A stretch of DNA of 64,000 nt from Cladophialophora immunda (GCF_000835495.1 NW_015622546.1:7366-71365), one strand, 5' to 3'; positions 23,501-35,828 are shown, numbered from the stretch's first letter. Translations and numbers: made by a program. The notes: a model not told the origin generated them from the letters alone.

Positions 23501-25794
23501 ATGGCTACAAAGGTTCGCATTGACCTTAAATTACTGGGTGACCACAAGGAGCGCCAAACGTCGACCCAAAACTTACCGTTTCCTTCGACAGAATCAAGCG
23601 AGGATCGCGTCCAGGCCGTCAACGGCATCGGGCCGGACTGGTCGCCTGCGGAAGAACGCGCGCTCGTGAGAAAACTGGACATACGGATCCTTATACCTTG
23701 CTTCGTTATATATGTGCTCGCTTATTTGGATCGAGGAAACATTGGCTCTGTCAAGGTCCTGCAAATAGGCAAGCCTGACTCCATCGAGCGCAGTCTGCAC
23801 ATGAAAGGCACCGAGTTCAACTGGGTTAGTCAATAGTCTCAAGACTAGATGGGACGGTTCACACCTCTCTTTGCATAGCTGCTAACGCATAGTATTCTTT
23901 CCAGGCGGTCTCGGGAACCTACTTTCTCATGACTGTTTTCCTATTACCATCAATCCTACTGTTGAAGAGGACGTCAGCCAAGTTTTATTTTCCTGTCGTC
24001 ATGATAGGCTGTGAGTACCAGCCAGGGGAAATTTACCTCGAGGACTAGCACTCATCGAACTACAGTTGGCGGCATTGTCATGTGCACAGCGGCTGTGAAG
24101 AGTGGTCCTGGCCTAATCCTCGCACGGATCTTCTTGGGTGTTCCAGAATCCGGTGTTGGTAGGCAAATCCTCTGCTCTCGAGCCCCACTACATGATGTCT
24201 CCTGTACGCAAACTGATTGAAATTAGCACCCGCAATTGCATTTTACTTTTCCTTCTGGTATGGCAGATAGAAACCTATACTTCTGGCATGTATGCCACTC
24301 TGACGAGGGTCTTGTTAGGTATCTGCCGAAAGAACGAGCGTTTCGCATAGGGGTTCTATTCAGCGCCAACGCTACGGCAGTAGGACTTTCGGGATTGTTG
24401 GCTGATGCCATTGACAATGTCTGTTCACATGCTCTCTCCTGGGGACCATTTTACTAATATTAGTTGTTTTTGTCTTCAGTTGAACGGTCGAAATGGCCTC
24501 AAATCCTGGCAGTGGGTCTTCCTCATCGAGGGAGCGATATGCGTTGGGCTGGCATTCCCCTTCCATTTCATACTTCTCTCATTTCCAGAGAATACTACAG
24601 CACTGAGTGAAAGAGGTCAATTTGATTCAGCCCGTCAAATCCTTCTTCCCGGATTCTCTGACACCATCCCAGAGCGCTACATTGCGATCAACCGTTTTGG
24701 AAGAGGCAGTACTCGAAAAACAGACGTATCTTGGAGCTGGCCGGCTTTCTTCAGGTATGCACAGGGCGAATACAGCATAGTTCGGAGATCTACTGACAAA
24801 GTTGACCAGTGTAATGAGGCGGCCCTCTACCTACGTTTTCTTTGTTTCGTACATGGCATTGTTGATGCTGGTGTCTGCTCAAGCGAACTTCCTGCCCAGT
24901 ATCCTCCTGGCGGTAAGCCGGCGTCCTTTTGAAGCACCTGTGTTTGTCTTTCGAGTCGGAAACCAACTCTGGCAGTTCCTTCACTACTCGCCATCAAAGG
25001 CAAATCTCTACGCAGCTGCCACTGCTTTCGCCACCCTACCTTTCTATTGGGCCTGGCCTTTCCACTCCGACTGGACCCGTGAACGACTGTGGCACTATAT
25101 TATTCCCCTCCTGGGATGTATTCCGGCCTATAGTATCTGGACATGGTCTAGCGGACATCCGCATCAACATTCCGTCAAACCGATAGCCCTATACGGGGTG
25201 GCATTCTTAGCGCAAATGCCTACCTTTGCCCAGCCCTCACTGATTGCTTATCGTACGTCTACACTCTACGGGGCGAGCGAGCAGGCCATTGGCACCGCCG
25301 CGACCTTTGCAGCTTTATCCATCGGGAGTATCATCGCTCCTCAGGTATTTGACACCGCTAATGGCACAATCGGTTCTGGGGTCAGTAAGTGCCCAGACTA
25401 ACATTGAATTTGCAGATGTTTCCTAATGCTGATGCACCACTCTACCACGAGGCCTTCGTCGGCACCTGTGCGATTGTCGCAGTTGCAATTGTTAGTGCTT
25501 TGACCATCCCCTACTGGTTGAGTCTGGAAGCCCGCACTCGCAAGCGGAAATATGGCCATGCCATGCCGCTCCGCGCAATCGATGATGCCGGTATGTACAA
25601 GGAGTTACGTTTCCACGAGTCCTTTGTTTGGCACGTCTCGGTAGAGACTGACGGGCCGAGCCGCAGGTCTGAGTCAAACGACAGATGCCGCCCATCGTCA
25701 CAACTATGAACTCACCAACCGCTTGCAGCGGGCGGCGTTAGCGGCGAAGAATATCGAAATCGAACAGGTCCAGCAAATCGAAGACCAACCCTAA
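23501..25794 (+). CDS. MFS transporter (anion:cation symporter type), ten exons
   Basis: About 567 aa assembled from exons 23501-23824, 23905-24010, 24066-24158, 24227-24257, 24319-24418, 24480-24754, 24810-24912, 24976-25344, 25416-25590 and 25667-25794. Introns are 55-80 bp and the total of 1704 bp is in frame. Features of the fungal allantoate/vitamin/nicotinate-permease family are visible: DIRILIPCFVIYVLAYLDRGNIG in TM1, FNWAVSGTYFLMTVFLLPS, ARIFLGVPESGV, FYFSFWYLPKERAFRIG, a central SWQWVFLIEG and IIAPQMFPN. It should import an organic anion across the plasma membrane. Exon 4 is only 31 bp. The gene sits between the FAD monooxygenase and the carboxylesterase on the same strand. Confidence 0.85.
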
Positions 25795-26283
25795 ATTAAG
25801 GCGTAAGCAAATGCAGAGCGACAGGGAAAGAATGATGCAGATCGGAAGTGAGGAGGTTCAGGAAGATTACATACGTGCTTTGGCAAGGTCAACGGGGGTC
25901 GTATTATAGACTGCCAAGTACTATGATGACCGGTTCCAGCGAGACTAGTCTCAAATTAATTCCCTACGAATGCTCGCAGATAACCCATGGAAAGTGGAAA
26001 TTCTGTCGGTATTTAGCGCCCTCGTGAGGAGAGTGTTCCTCCAATGAGCCAGGATTCCGAGCCGGCATAAAGCGCCACGGGAATCAACGGGTCTACGAGG
26101 GCGAGGAATCTCGGGACACTCCCACCGTATCCACGTGTGCCATGGGGGAATGGCCACCGAGGATCTACGATCATGGATATAATAATGTCCTCTTTCTATC
26201 CCAGCACTCAACAAAGGGTGTCAATCTTCCAGGGATAGGGCTCAAAAAGGTAGCCCTTCTCCACCCTTCCCCAGTAACAAAAG
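25795..26283. other. intergenic region before carboxylesterase
   Basis: Nothing coding is seen. This holds the MFS terminator region and the carboxylesterase promoter. Confidence 0.4.
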
Positions 26284-27831
26284 ATGCAGGTGCAGGTACA
26301 GGTGCAGCAAGGACTCGTGCATGGTTTCTTCGAAGATGATATCTTCAAATTCTTCGGCATTCCATATGCCGCTCCCCCAGTGGGCGAATTGCGGTGGCGT
26401 CCTCCGATCACCCCGAGTGAATGGGAGGGTGTTCGAGAGTGTAAGACATTCTCCCCCATTTGCCCTCAGGTGGTCGGCACGACATCGCCCACACGGCAGG
26501 AACTGCAGAGTGAAGACTGCCTCTACCTCAATATCTGGACGCAGAGCTTGGATGCTTCGGCCAAAAGGCCGGTGATGATGTGGATTCACGGCGGCGGGAA
26601 CCTAGGCGGCGCCGGCTCCGAGGAGAACTGCGACGGCTCGCATCTGGCTTCAAGAGGGGCGACCGTGGTGACGTTCAACTACCGCCTGGGAGCCTTTGGG
26701 TTTCTCGCGCATCCTGACTGGGGCGCCAACTTTGGCCTTCTCGATCAGGTGGCCGCGTTGCGATGGGTGAGCCAGAACGTTCCCGCATTTGGAGGCAACA
26801 TTGAAAACGTGACCGTCTTTGGGGAATCGGCCGGTGCGGTCACCGTGCGCAACCTGCTCTCTTGTCCTCAAGCTGACGGTCTTTTCCACCGGGCGATCCT
26901 CCAGAGTGCCGGTTTTGAGAGGCCCGCCTTCACACCGGCCTGGTCGTACCGGCGCGCACAAAAGGCCACAGAGGCCCTATTTGACATGCTGGGCACTCGA
27001 GACCCGGTCCAGCTCCGCCTCCATGTGGATGGAAATGCCGTCAAAATGGCCTCGCACGCTTTGTGTGGCATCCCACCGCCTGTGGGCCAGATCCGGACCC
27101 CGGCAGATCTTATCTGGATGCCCGTCGTTGATGGTCAAGTGGTGCTAGGTGAAGACGACACGCCGGGCTGGCAGAATTCCACTGTCCCCGTTTTGCTGGG
27201 CTGTGTTGAAAATGAAGCTCGATATTTCTTGCATCCAAGCCTGACCTACCCTCCTGAGGCTCTGGAGCGGTTGGCTCATGCCCTCGGCGGCCTGCACAGC
27301 GACCGAATCCTCGCTGTCCTCCGCTCCGAAACGGACGGTGGTGGCAGGGCTGACCCCACGACCTACGACCTAATGGATCGGTTGATGACTACCATGATAT
27401 TTACCGAGCCGGCTCTTGAAAGCCTACGAAAGTTCAGTACGGGCGATGGCCAACAACAACGGCGACAGCTCTACCACTACCACTTTAACCGGCGTTCGCC
27501 CGGCTCCGTTGCAGCTCGGGAACTCGCGAAGCATACCACGGACATTCGATACGTATTTGGGACTCTGTCTGCCGATAAATTTGAAGGATATTACGACGAA
27601 ACGGACGCAAAAATATCCGAGGTAATGCAGGAGGCGTGGTTGTCGTTCGCACGTAATGGGTTCCCGACTTGCTTCCCGTTTCGCGGCACTCCGGGCCGAG
27701 TCCTGCTGCACTGGCCACCATACAATTCTGCCAAACCACTCACAACTTACATTGGCGATAATGGCGTAGAGATCCGTCCTTTTCCCATGACGAGGATGCT
27801 TGCATTCGTTAACTTATATCGTCTGAGATAG
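26284..27831 (+). CDS. type-B carboxylesterase
   Basis: Intronless 515-aa alpha/beta-hydrolase of the carboxylesterase/lipase family (PF00135). The catalytic Ser182 is in GESAGA, the oxyanion hole is HGGG (102-105), Glu311 sits in the NEARYF segment and the likely catalytic His417 is in KHTTDIRYVFG. EDCLYLNIW at residues 78-86 is the second family signature. No signal peptide is visible: the N-terminus is the Gln/Val-rich MQVQVQVQQG directly before the first strand. It is therefore probably intracellular and would release acids or alcohols from esters or lactones taken up by the neighbouring transporter. Secreted family members usually have about 20-40 extra N-terminal residues. Confidence 0.93.
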   Translation: MQVQVQVQQGLVHGFFEDDIFKFFGIPYAAPPVGELRWRPPITPSEWEGVRECKTFSPICPQVVGTTSPTRQELQSEDCLYLNIWTQSLDASAKRPVMMWIHGGGNLGGAGSEENCDGSHLASRGATVVTFNYRLGAFGFLAHPDWGANFGLLDQVAALRWVSQNVPAFGGNIENVTVFGESAGAVTVRNLLSCPQADGLFHRAILQSAGFERPAFTPAWSYRRAQKATEALFDMLGTRDPVQLRLHVDGNAVKMASHALCGIPPPVGQIRTPADLIWMPVVDGQVVLGEDDTPGWQNSTVPVLLGCVENEARYFLHPSLTYPPEALERLAHALGGLHSDRILAVLRSETDGGGRADPTTYDLMDRLMTTMIFTEPALESLRKFSTGDGQQQRRQLYHYHFNRRSPGSVAARELAKHTTDIRYVFGTLSADKFEGYYDETDAKISEVMQEAWLSFARNGFPTCFPFRGTPGRVLLHWPPYNSAKPLTTYIGDNGVEIRPFPMTRMLAFVNLYRLR

Positions 27832-29104
27832 AAAAATATTGTAAAGAGAGAATGGAAGATGGCTGAGTCCATATTCACTATAATTGTCCCTGATATGGAG
27901 TGTCTAAACGAGGATTCGACTACTTCAGATGATAGATCAGCAATAGTATATAAATATTAGTAGACTCAAGGGGAGTATAATTAGTGAGCTATGGCCTAGA
28001 ACTTAGGTAGTAATAGCGAGATAAAACTGGTATTAATCTTATCTAATCTTATCTGATAATAATTATTTCATCATAATCTTCACTGTGCTAAGTGCAAACC
28101 TACCCATGGGATCTTTACCTCATTAAATCCCGGTATCGGCGCTCGCAAGGCCAAGGAGGTCTGAGTTCTTAGCGTAACTGTCCGGCGTGGTGACCCTACA
28201 ATCGCTCAGAATGAGGGTGATTCAGGCTTTCAGCCAAGCTTGTTACTCTAGCTGACGTAAAGTGAAATAAAAGTGTAAGGAGACCCGAGGCATTCCGAGG
28301 CCGCCCAGCTAGACACTTGCCACTAAGCCAGTTACATTATAGTATGAAATTGTAGTGCTATGGCTGATCCGCTTTTGATAATCTAACAACTAGAATCTGA
28401 TAAGATCATCTGACAATTCTTTTCTACCTCTGCTCAGGCCTGAAATTTTGTTTTCCTTCTCCATTCTTTCTACTCATCCTACTCTTAATAGCCACTAGAC
28501 CAGCTTGACAAAGACTTTTCTACTACCAAACTGTGCAGTTGACGACACTCCGCTATCGGCTCTGAGTAGCTCTGGCCTGAGGGTAGCTATGTACACACGC
28601 CGATACTGAGTTTCACCGTTCTAAATAGAACTTCTGCAAATCTTCTCCCTATGCGGCTTGTAGCTTGCACATGACAGGCCAAACTCGAGAGAAAAAATGA
28701 GTCTTGCTCCTGAGAAAACATTCAATTCTCACCATCCTCTGCTAGAAGACGTTACAACGGTGCTAACTTTCGCCCAAATGCTACCTTTCTAGCGCAGATG
28801 ATGGGACCTTCAAGCAGTTCCTGGAAAATTTCTCGCACCACAGCATCCACCATAATCAATCTAAGCATTGAGTTTGAAGCTGCCAAGGTCCTTAAGCAGT
28901 GGGACAAAACCATCCACCAGAGCCGAATGCGGCCGGCGTTGCCAGACTCTGGCCGTATATGAACCTTGACTATGGCCCTTTGATATTCCAACATGTGGCA
29001 AAGTTACTTCCTCTCCAGAAATCTCGCCTTTACTTAGTCCCGTTTCACAGCAAGTATCCATATCAGCGACCGATTTATTGTCGACCAATCCACTCTTTGC
29101 TACC
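27832..29104. other. long intergenic region with RIP-like patch
   Basis: About 27900-28090 is TpA-rich and resembles the left repeat block. The rest is ordinary noncoding DNA leading into the promoter of the FAS1 gene. No gene is supported. Confidence 0.45.
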
Positions 29105-30235
29105 ATGGTGTCCAAAGGATTGTTCGCCCTCACAGCTCTTGCTAGTGTCACCCTAGCCCAGACCTCGCCAGATCTGGCCACAGTTCTCAATACTACAGAT
29201 GGAGCTTCCGCTATTGGTCAGGTTGTCTCTCAAGCTCTAGGATTCCTAGAAGCCATCTCTGGGAAGACGAACCTCACCTTCCTTGCCCCAAATGACACAG
29301 CCATTGCCCTATGGCTGAACTCTACCCAGGGACAAGCAGCCTCGGCAGCCGGTGATGATTATCTCACTAACCTTCTACTCTACCACACGATAAACGGAGG
29401 ATACGATAACATATCGGACTACTTCGTCGCCCATACTATGTTGACTTCCAACACTCTCACAAATGTATCGGGTGGCCAATTCGTTGCGGGTTACTACGAC
29501 GATGACGACAACTTGATAACCTTCCTTAGTGGAGACTACAATGACTCCAACACTGGTGTGACACCCCTCTCCTTTGCCCAGGGATGGATCTATGTTATCG
29601 ACAGTGTATTGTCAGTCCCGGAAAGCTTTAGCGAGGTTGCGGTTGCAAACGACTTTAACGGCACTTCGTTTATTGCGGCTCTCGATAGTGCTGGACTGAC
29701 GGAACAGTTCAACTCACTTCATGACGCCACTTACTTTGTTCCTTACGATTCGGGGTGGGCACTTGTGGAGGATGCCCTTTCGCAATTGAGTAAGGACAAC
29801 CTGACAGAGGTGCTCAAATATCATGCTTGCGACCAAATTTTCCTTTTCGATGACTGGGTCAATGGCTCCCAAGTAACCACGTTGACGGGTCAGACCGTCA
29901 CCTTCACTCAAACACCTGACGAGGAGTGGTTCATCAACAATGCCGGTGTCAGTTCCGTCAACCTCTTCACTTCCGGTGGAGTTATCGTACTTATTGACAG
30001 TGTGATGAACCCCTATACAGGGTTTGCACCACCGCTCAATGGCACCGATGGAGATGGTGTTCCTGCATGGCCAGTCACAAATGCCACCAGCACGGGAGCC
30101 GGTGATTCGAACACTGCAACAGCTACTGAGAGCGCTACCACTGCTACCTATACCGGTGCTGCTGTGCCACTGAAGGCAGGCGCCGCTGGCTTGGCTATTT
30201 TCATGGGTTATGCTGCATTTGCTCTCCTTTACTAA
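29105..30235 (+). CDS. fasciclin (FAS1) domain protein, probable GPI-anchored
   Basis: Intronless, 376 aa from the ATG at 29105. That start puts a clean signal peptide first (MVSKGLFALTALASVTLAQ); an in-frame ATG at 29078 would bury it. Two FAS1 repeats follow (about residues 20-160 and 165-295), with TFLAPNDTA and TYFVPYDSG as their first conserved strands. Then comes a Ser/Thr/Ala-rich stalk and a hydrophobic C-terminus ending LAIFMGYAAFALLY, as expected for GPI addition. Many N-glycosylation sequons are present. It is a cell-surface adhesion-type protein and probably not part of the catabolic cluster. Confidence 0.9.
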   Translation: MVSKGLFALTALASVTLAQTSPDLATVLNTTDGASAIGQVVSQALGFLEAISGKTNLTFLAPNDTAIALWLNSTQGQAASAAGDDYLTNLLLYHTINGGYDNISDYFVAHTMLTSNTLTNVSGGQFVAGYYDDDDNLITFLSGDYNDSNTGVTPLSFAQGWIYVIDSVLSVPESFSEVAVANDFNGTSFIAALDSAGLTEQFNSLHDATYFVPYDSGWALVEDALSQLSKDNLTEVLKYHACDQIFLFDDWVNGSQVTTLTGQTVTFTQTPDEEWFINNAGVSSVNLFTSGGVIVLIDSVMNPYTGFAPPLNGTDGDGVPAWPVTNATSTGAGDSNTATATESATTATYTGAAVPLKAGAAGLAIFMGYAAFALLY

Positions 30236-31331
30236 ACTCCTCGCACTGAAAAGCTGTCCCTACGGCAATAGAGCAATATGAGCCTCTAACTTGAAAAGGA
30301 TGACCGAGATTAAGAGCGGTAACAAGCTAAACTTGATCATAATGAAAGGCTCAACTCTCTTCCGGAGTCGACAATGCTTCCGCAAAATCCCATGGTTATT
30401 CTAGAGATATATTAAAGTTACTGGCACAGCCACTGAATCCAATAAATGATACTTAACTCTTAAAAAGTTGGAAGTCTAAACCCTTTTTCTCAAGAGAGAT
30501 CTTCTGCTCATGGCCCCGTCTTCCTTGACCAGCAGATTAGCCATCTCAGGCTTGGGGTGGGCTGGATTCGGCTTTTGCTTCGTTTCTGTTGAAGAACGTA
30601 CTGTCATATTATCATACTAAACTGACGATAGGAGTTAGGCGAGATAAGAATGACAAATATTACTCTCTCCCGTAGTATTTGAAAAGCTAGTGACCGGATC
30701 TCAAGGGATAGAGAGACTAGAGGCGTTAAGACAAATCGTTAGATAATACTTAGCTTGAATACCTCACCGGTTGAGAGATCGCTAAGAGAGTAGCGTAGAC
30801 TGCCCCAACGAATTCGGGGAATTCGACTATAATTCGGATTCTATTCGGGATATTGAGCCTGCAGTAGCTACTACACTTCTGACCCCCAAAGGATTCTGAT
30901 TTGTACTGATAGATTGAGAGTACGCTGTGCTCAGTATCATAAAGCCTAACGCGGTTACATTTGTCAATGTAGGAGAAATTCTGAGAGCGACCTCATGGCG
31001 ACTCCGCACCAAACATTACTAGTGTCTGTACAATGCATTACCATTGTCCGATAATCACTCCTTGGTCAACCGAAAGGCTTGGAAATGTCCTGTCTATACT
31101 TCCTTCGGCCCTACCCCAGCTGAACTTTATAATCGAAATGCTTTTAATTAACTCCGTTGATCCACCTGATCCTCATAATGACTACTCGCTCCACGGTCGT
31201 TAGGTTTTATCGACGCCAACATATATAGCAGAAGAGGGCGGTATCGATACTTAAAGGCTAAGAAGCGAGCTTTGAGGGGCGAGAGATCCATTGCTGTTAC
31301 AGCTTCTTGAAGATAAGTATACGTTGAACGG
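30236..31331. other. intergenic, partly RIP-like
   Basis: The 3' flank of the FAS1 gene is followed by TpA-rich DNA at about 30600-30980 similar in texture to the left repeat. No gene is visible. Confidence 0.45.
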
Positions 31332-33011
31332 ATGGGACGAAGCACGACAGTCCTTCAATACTTGACTACTAGGAGATATCGACTTCCCAACCCACCTATC
31401 ACCAATCTGGCACCAGTACACAAAAGGCGTAAAACATCCAACATAGTGACCATCAATACTAAGTCCGAGTACAGTCTGCCCTTCACTTTGAACAACTCAG
31501 AACTTCTCAGGGAACACTCATACATTGACGCCAAACGGGTGGAAGCCAAAAGCGGGAAGCGTTTTGCGGTCATTGATCCTGGCTCCGGTAAGGCATTTGC
31601 ATCATGCCCTGATAGTGCGGCCAAAGATGTCAACGTGGCCGTGTAGTCAGCCTACAGAGCATTCTATAAATACAGCAAGATCTCTCCACGAAAACGCGCA
31701 CAGCTTCTTCTCAAATGGCATAAATTGATTGCTGTCTCAAAGGATGACCTCACGATCATTCTAACATATGAAACCGGCAAACCGTTGGCAGAGTCGCATG
31801 GCGAGTTAGACTTATCACTCAGCTTTGTATGGTGGTACGCTGGAGAAGCGGAGCGTATCCAGGGGGACCTGTATATCCCTGCAAACACAAGTCGCCGTGT
31901 CTTGACAGTCAAGCAACCCATTGGTGTGGCAGTGGGCTTGGTGCCGTGGAAATTTCCTGTAGCTATGGTTCTACGGAAGGCTGGCGCTGTCTTTGCCGCT
32001 AGATGTCTTATAGTTTTCAAAACAAGCCCTGAAACACCCCTTACATGTCTCGCACTATCTTACCTTGCATCGAAAGCAGGGTTCCTGCCAGGAGTCTTCA
32101 ACGTCTTGACTACCAGTCTACAGAGCACACCTAGCCTATCGGAGGCCTTGATGTTACACCCACTGGTTAAGAAGGTCACTTTCACCGGCAGTACGCGTGT
32201 GGGAAAGCTTGTGGCAAGTCTCTGCGCGAAAGGACTCAAAAAGTGCACCCTCGAATCGGGAGGAAATTGTCCTTTTATCGTCTTCGATGATGCTGATCTG
32301 GAGCAACTGTGACACACTTGATGGCTTTGAAATGGCGCAATGCAGGACAGGCTTGTATTACGGCTAACAGGGTTTACGTTCAAGCTGGCGTATACGATGA
32401 GTTTGCAGCATTGCTCATTGCTAAAACTAAAGAACTGAAGGTCGGACATGGTGCACAGCAAGGGACAACTCTGGGTCCAGTTACGACTCCGAGAGGCTTG
32501 ATCAAGGCTGAGGTACAGGTTGCGGACGCAGTGAAGAACGGAGCAACTCTAGCACTCTAGCATTTGGCACGGGAAAAGCACATAATTTGGCTCTAACAGA
32601 CGAAGTTGCTGGACTCAGTGAGCCTACTTCGGGATATTTCTTCGACCCTACCGTCTTAATCAACGCGAAACAAGGTTCACTCATTAGCCAGGAAGAAACC
32701 TTTGGCCCTGTCCTTGGCTTATTCAAGTTTGAGACTGAACAGCAAGTTGCGGAATGGGCCAATAGCACCAGTATGGGCCTTGCCAGCTATGCATTTACCA
32801 AAAATGTCGACAGATTGTTCAGGATGCTGGAGAATTTGGAGGCAGGCATGATTGGACTGGTAAGTACAACATATCCAGCTCGTCATTTCTCTCCAGCGTC
32901 GATCATACACACTTTTTGTTAAGCATTACTGACCAGAATGATCAGAACACAGACAACAGCTCCGCTGCTGAAAGTCCATTTGGAGGTATCAAAGAAAGTG
33001 GGTATGGCTGA
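31332..33011 (+). pseudogene. aldehyde dehydrogenase (succinate-semialdehyde type), multiply broken
   Basis: Clear ALDH family sequence (PF00171) with the NAD fold block VGLVPWKFP, TFTGSTRVGK, ESGG, the active-site NAGQACITANR and late blocks QEETFGPV and SPFGGIKESGYG. It resembles bacterial/fungal succinate-semialdehyde dehydrogenases. Lesions: an in-frame TAG at about 31645, a one-base deletion near 32310, and an 8-bp tandem duplication at 32547-32554/32555-32562 that shifts the frame. A plausible intron starts at about 32862. The C-terminus after GYG is lost at a TGA (33009-33011) immediately overlapping the ATG of an MFS fragment. It cannot make an active enzyme. Confidence 0.8.
32547..32562 (+). 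repeat. 8-bp tandem duplication inside the ALDH pseudogene
   Basis: CTCTAGCA occurs twice back to back. Removing one copy restores the family reading frame through this point, so the duplication itself is one of the inactivating lesions. Confidence 0.8.
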
Positions 33012-33563
33012 CCACCTGACTGTCCATCACATCCATAATAGCCAAGTCCAAGCGTCTCACTTGTTCCAAGAGGACAAAGATGGAAATGTGATCGGTCGGC
33101 TGTTGATTCCACGCCCAACAAACGATCCAAAGGACCCGCTGGTAAGTTCGATTTACCCCACCTAGAATACTAGATTGATAGGCTGGTGTAACTGATCGCC
33201 CTAGACTTGGAGTGTATGGAGAAAGCACATGGCCTTTGCCGGTATTTCCTTCTCCGTGTTCTTATCCAACTACAGCCTCACCGCCTTGACGCCCGGATTG
33301 ACCAAGGTTATTGAAAGATTCGACGTCTCGACCACTCAAAGTAGCTACCTAATCACGATGCAAGTCCTTCTTGGTCTTGGAGTACGGATTAAGGATGCCA
33401 TGTATTGATAGTACGGATTGACTAACGTTTGACAAAGAATTTATTTTGGATCCCCTTGTCGTTAAAAATCGGAAAACGACCAGTTCGTGTGCTTGCAAGC
33501 TACGTCTTCTTCGTCGGCTGTCCACATCTTCAAGACATTAGGGTCCGGCTTCAGGAACGCTAA
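33004..33563 (+). pseudogene. 5' fragment of an MFS transporter
   Basis: Starting at the ATG at 33004, the frame reads through a probable intron (33142-33204) into a typical fungal DHA1-type N-terminus: PTNDPKDPLTWSVWRKHMAF, TM1, then TPGLTKVIERF and QVLLGLG. A second intron (from GTACGG after GLG to ...ACAAAG) leads to NLFWIPLSLKIGKRPV and SYVFFVGC, then a stop at 33561. Only TM1-TM3 or so survive of the 12 expected helices. Its start overlaps the truncated end of the ALDH, so a deletion seems to have fused two neighbouring genes. Confidence 0.7.
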
Positions 33564-33691
33564 AGAAGACCGAAGCCGGAAACCTTTTTAACTACTTTCA
33601 ATACTCTTTATCTCTTTCTCATTTTCTCCCTCTCCCTCTACTCTTTCTGCATAGTATGCCTTTCGACAATTGTGGGATGACAAGTGACCCT

Positions 33692-35828
33692 CTAGACAGG
33701 CATCTCGATTCCAACAGCATTCGCCCATACTGGATCTATCCCATCAAGACTGATGTGAGCAGTGCCACCGCCGCTTCCGTCCGAGGCTTCTTTCAACGTC
33801 CCATTACCTAGGTAGGCAAAGCGGTTCTTTGGATGGCCGTTTTTGCCCTCAAAGTATTCGATCTTATAATCCTCCCACCTGGGCACGGCCAGAGCTTTTG
33901 CATAATGGAGCGTCATTCCCGGCCAGATTGAAGCAATCCGACCCTTCAGTGGACCAGACTTAAGTTGATACCAGCTAGAGCAGTCGCCAGACCAAGCTGC
34001 TCCTTTGACCCACGACTGAGCATGGTCCACAAATTCCTCTGTTGCTTCCTTTGTGGGAGTCAAACACTTTATGGTGGTTTCGAGCTGGAGCTTCTTGACG
34101 GCAGCGACGACGTAATTTGCCCCTCCAATGAGACCAACAGTAATAGGACCGTTAGCGGTTGGCCAGTAGGGACCGATACCGAAGAAGTAGTTGGGAAACC
34201 CAGGTATGGCAACACCAAGGTATGACTCCGGCGTTTCGCGGAATTTCTCTTTCAGCGAAACACTATCGGCTCCAACGATATCGAAGGTGGGTGCGAGATC
34301 AACTATATAGCCTATAGTCACAAGACTGTTGGTCTAGAGAATGTTTGAATTCTGCGGTTGACATACCTGTAGCACACACTACACAATCAGCTTCTCTTTC
34401 GACGCCATCTGCGTCTATTACACCCGTTTCTGTCAGTCCTTTGACGCCCTTGAAGATGACCTCGGTGTTTTCTTCTTGTACAGCGCGAAGGAAACCCTCT
34501 CCGACGTTTATTCTGCGACATCCAGGAGCAAATCTAGGTAGAAGAGCTGCATTTCTATTCAGAAGGGAACACACGTAAATCTGGACTTCTCCTCACCTTT
34601 CAGAAGTGCCTTGTCCTTGATAATAGAGCTCATGTGTTTCCCACACCCTTCAATAGCACGTCTCTGAGCCTCGCTACCATTGTAGTAAACAGCAAAGATG
34701 TTATTGAAGTCATTCTCAATGCTTTTCATATGTTCAATCATTTTCTCTGGGGTCTGGCGAAATTCTTGACGTTGCTTATCGGTGTCTATGCTTTCTCGTC
34801 AATATTTCCGCACTGGGATCAGATGGTCAGTGACCTTACAATAGAAGTTTCCATGGCCATACAGATGGGGCGTAAACCATGCAGGTGTCCTGCAATAAAC
34901 CTTCATCTCTTTACAATGTGGCTATTCCGCACAGTTAGATATCATTCCGAGGCGTAGAGAAGAACACACGACGTACCTGCATTGCTGGGACTACTTGGAC
35001 AGCGGACGAGCCGTTTCCAATGACGGCGACTTTTTTGCCTTTCCAGGCTTCTTCCCAGAAATCCTTGTCCCATCCACCCGTGTGAATGAGCTTTCGTTGT
35101 CAGCGCGTGCAAACATAGTTACCAGAGTTCGAGTGCACATACCTTGCCTTTGTACTTGTCCAACCCTTCAAAATCCGGCCAACCCCACTTGTGTTGATTT
35201 CCAGAGTTGTTGACTAGAAGTTCTGCTTCTTGCTCATATGTTTCGGATGTCCCATCGGGCTTGCTATGGCGAATCTGGACTACCCATACCCCTTTCGGAT
35301 CCCATCGTGCCCCTAGTACTTCGCTGTTGAACTTCATGTATCGCTGCAGATTGAAGACCTCGCATACTTTTTTGAAATATGAAAGGATCGTGGCGCCACT
35401 ATTGTAGGATAGCACTGTTAGCCGTAGGTATCAGCATGTCGGTTGGGGACAACGTACGGGCTCAAGAACTGTGGCCAGTCGGGGTTTGGTGCGAAATACA
35501 GCTGGTAGGCGTGCGATGGAAGGTCACAGGTTAGACCAGGGTATCGATTGAGGTTCCAAACTCCGCCAAGTTCGCCGCTTTTCTCCAACATTGTGAGCTC
35601 AAAATTTTGACAATGCTTGTGGAGATAGTACGCCAGGTTAATGCTTGCCATACCGGTCCCGACGTTGATGATACGAATCCTCCTGTTGGCAGGGTCGCCC
35701 ATAGAGATGTTTTCCACTTCGCATTTAGGCTGGAAGTTCTGATAGTACTTATTGTTCTTGACACTCTCCGCCATCGCGACAAAATCCACCCCTTCTGGCT
35801 GCGTACTAGCGTCACCGGCGTCACCCAT
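33692..35828 (-). CDS. Baeyer-Villiger-type flavin monooxygenase, seven exons
   Basis: 603 aa from exons 35828-35458, 35398-35143, 35090-34977, 34921-34840, 34785-34597, 34546-34367 and 34311-33692. Introns are 50-59 bp, all GT-AG, and the total of 1812 bp is in frame. The first Rossmann motif is VGTGMAS (56-62), where Ser replaces the usual last Gly. The BVMO fingerprint runs from FEGLDKYKGK to HTGGWD (200-217), and the NADPH motif is IGNGSSA (233-239). CATG opens the last third, followed by FPNYFFGIGP and WPGMTLHYAKAL. Known relatives insert oxygen next to a carbonyl, turning ketones into esters or lactones. Neighbouring DLH and esterase genes could hydrolyse such products. Confidence 0.9.
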
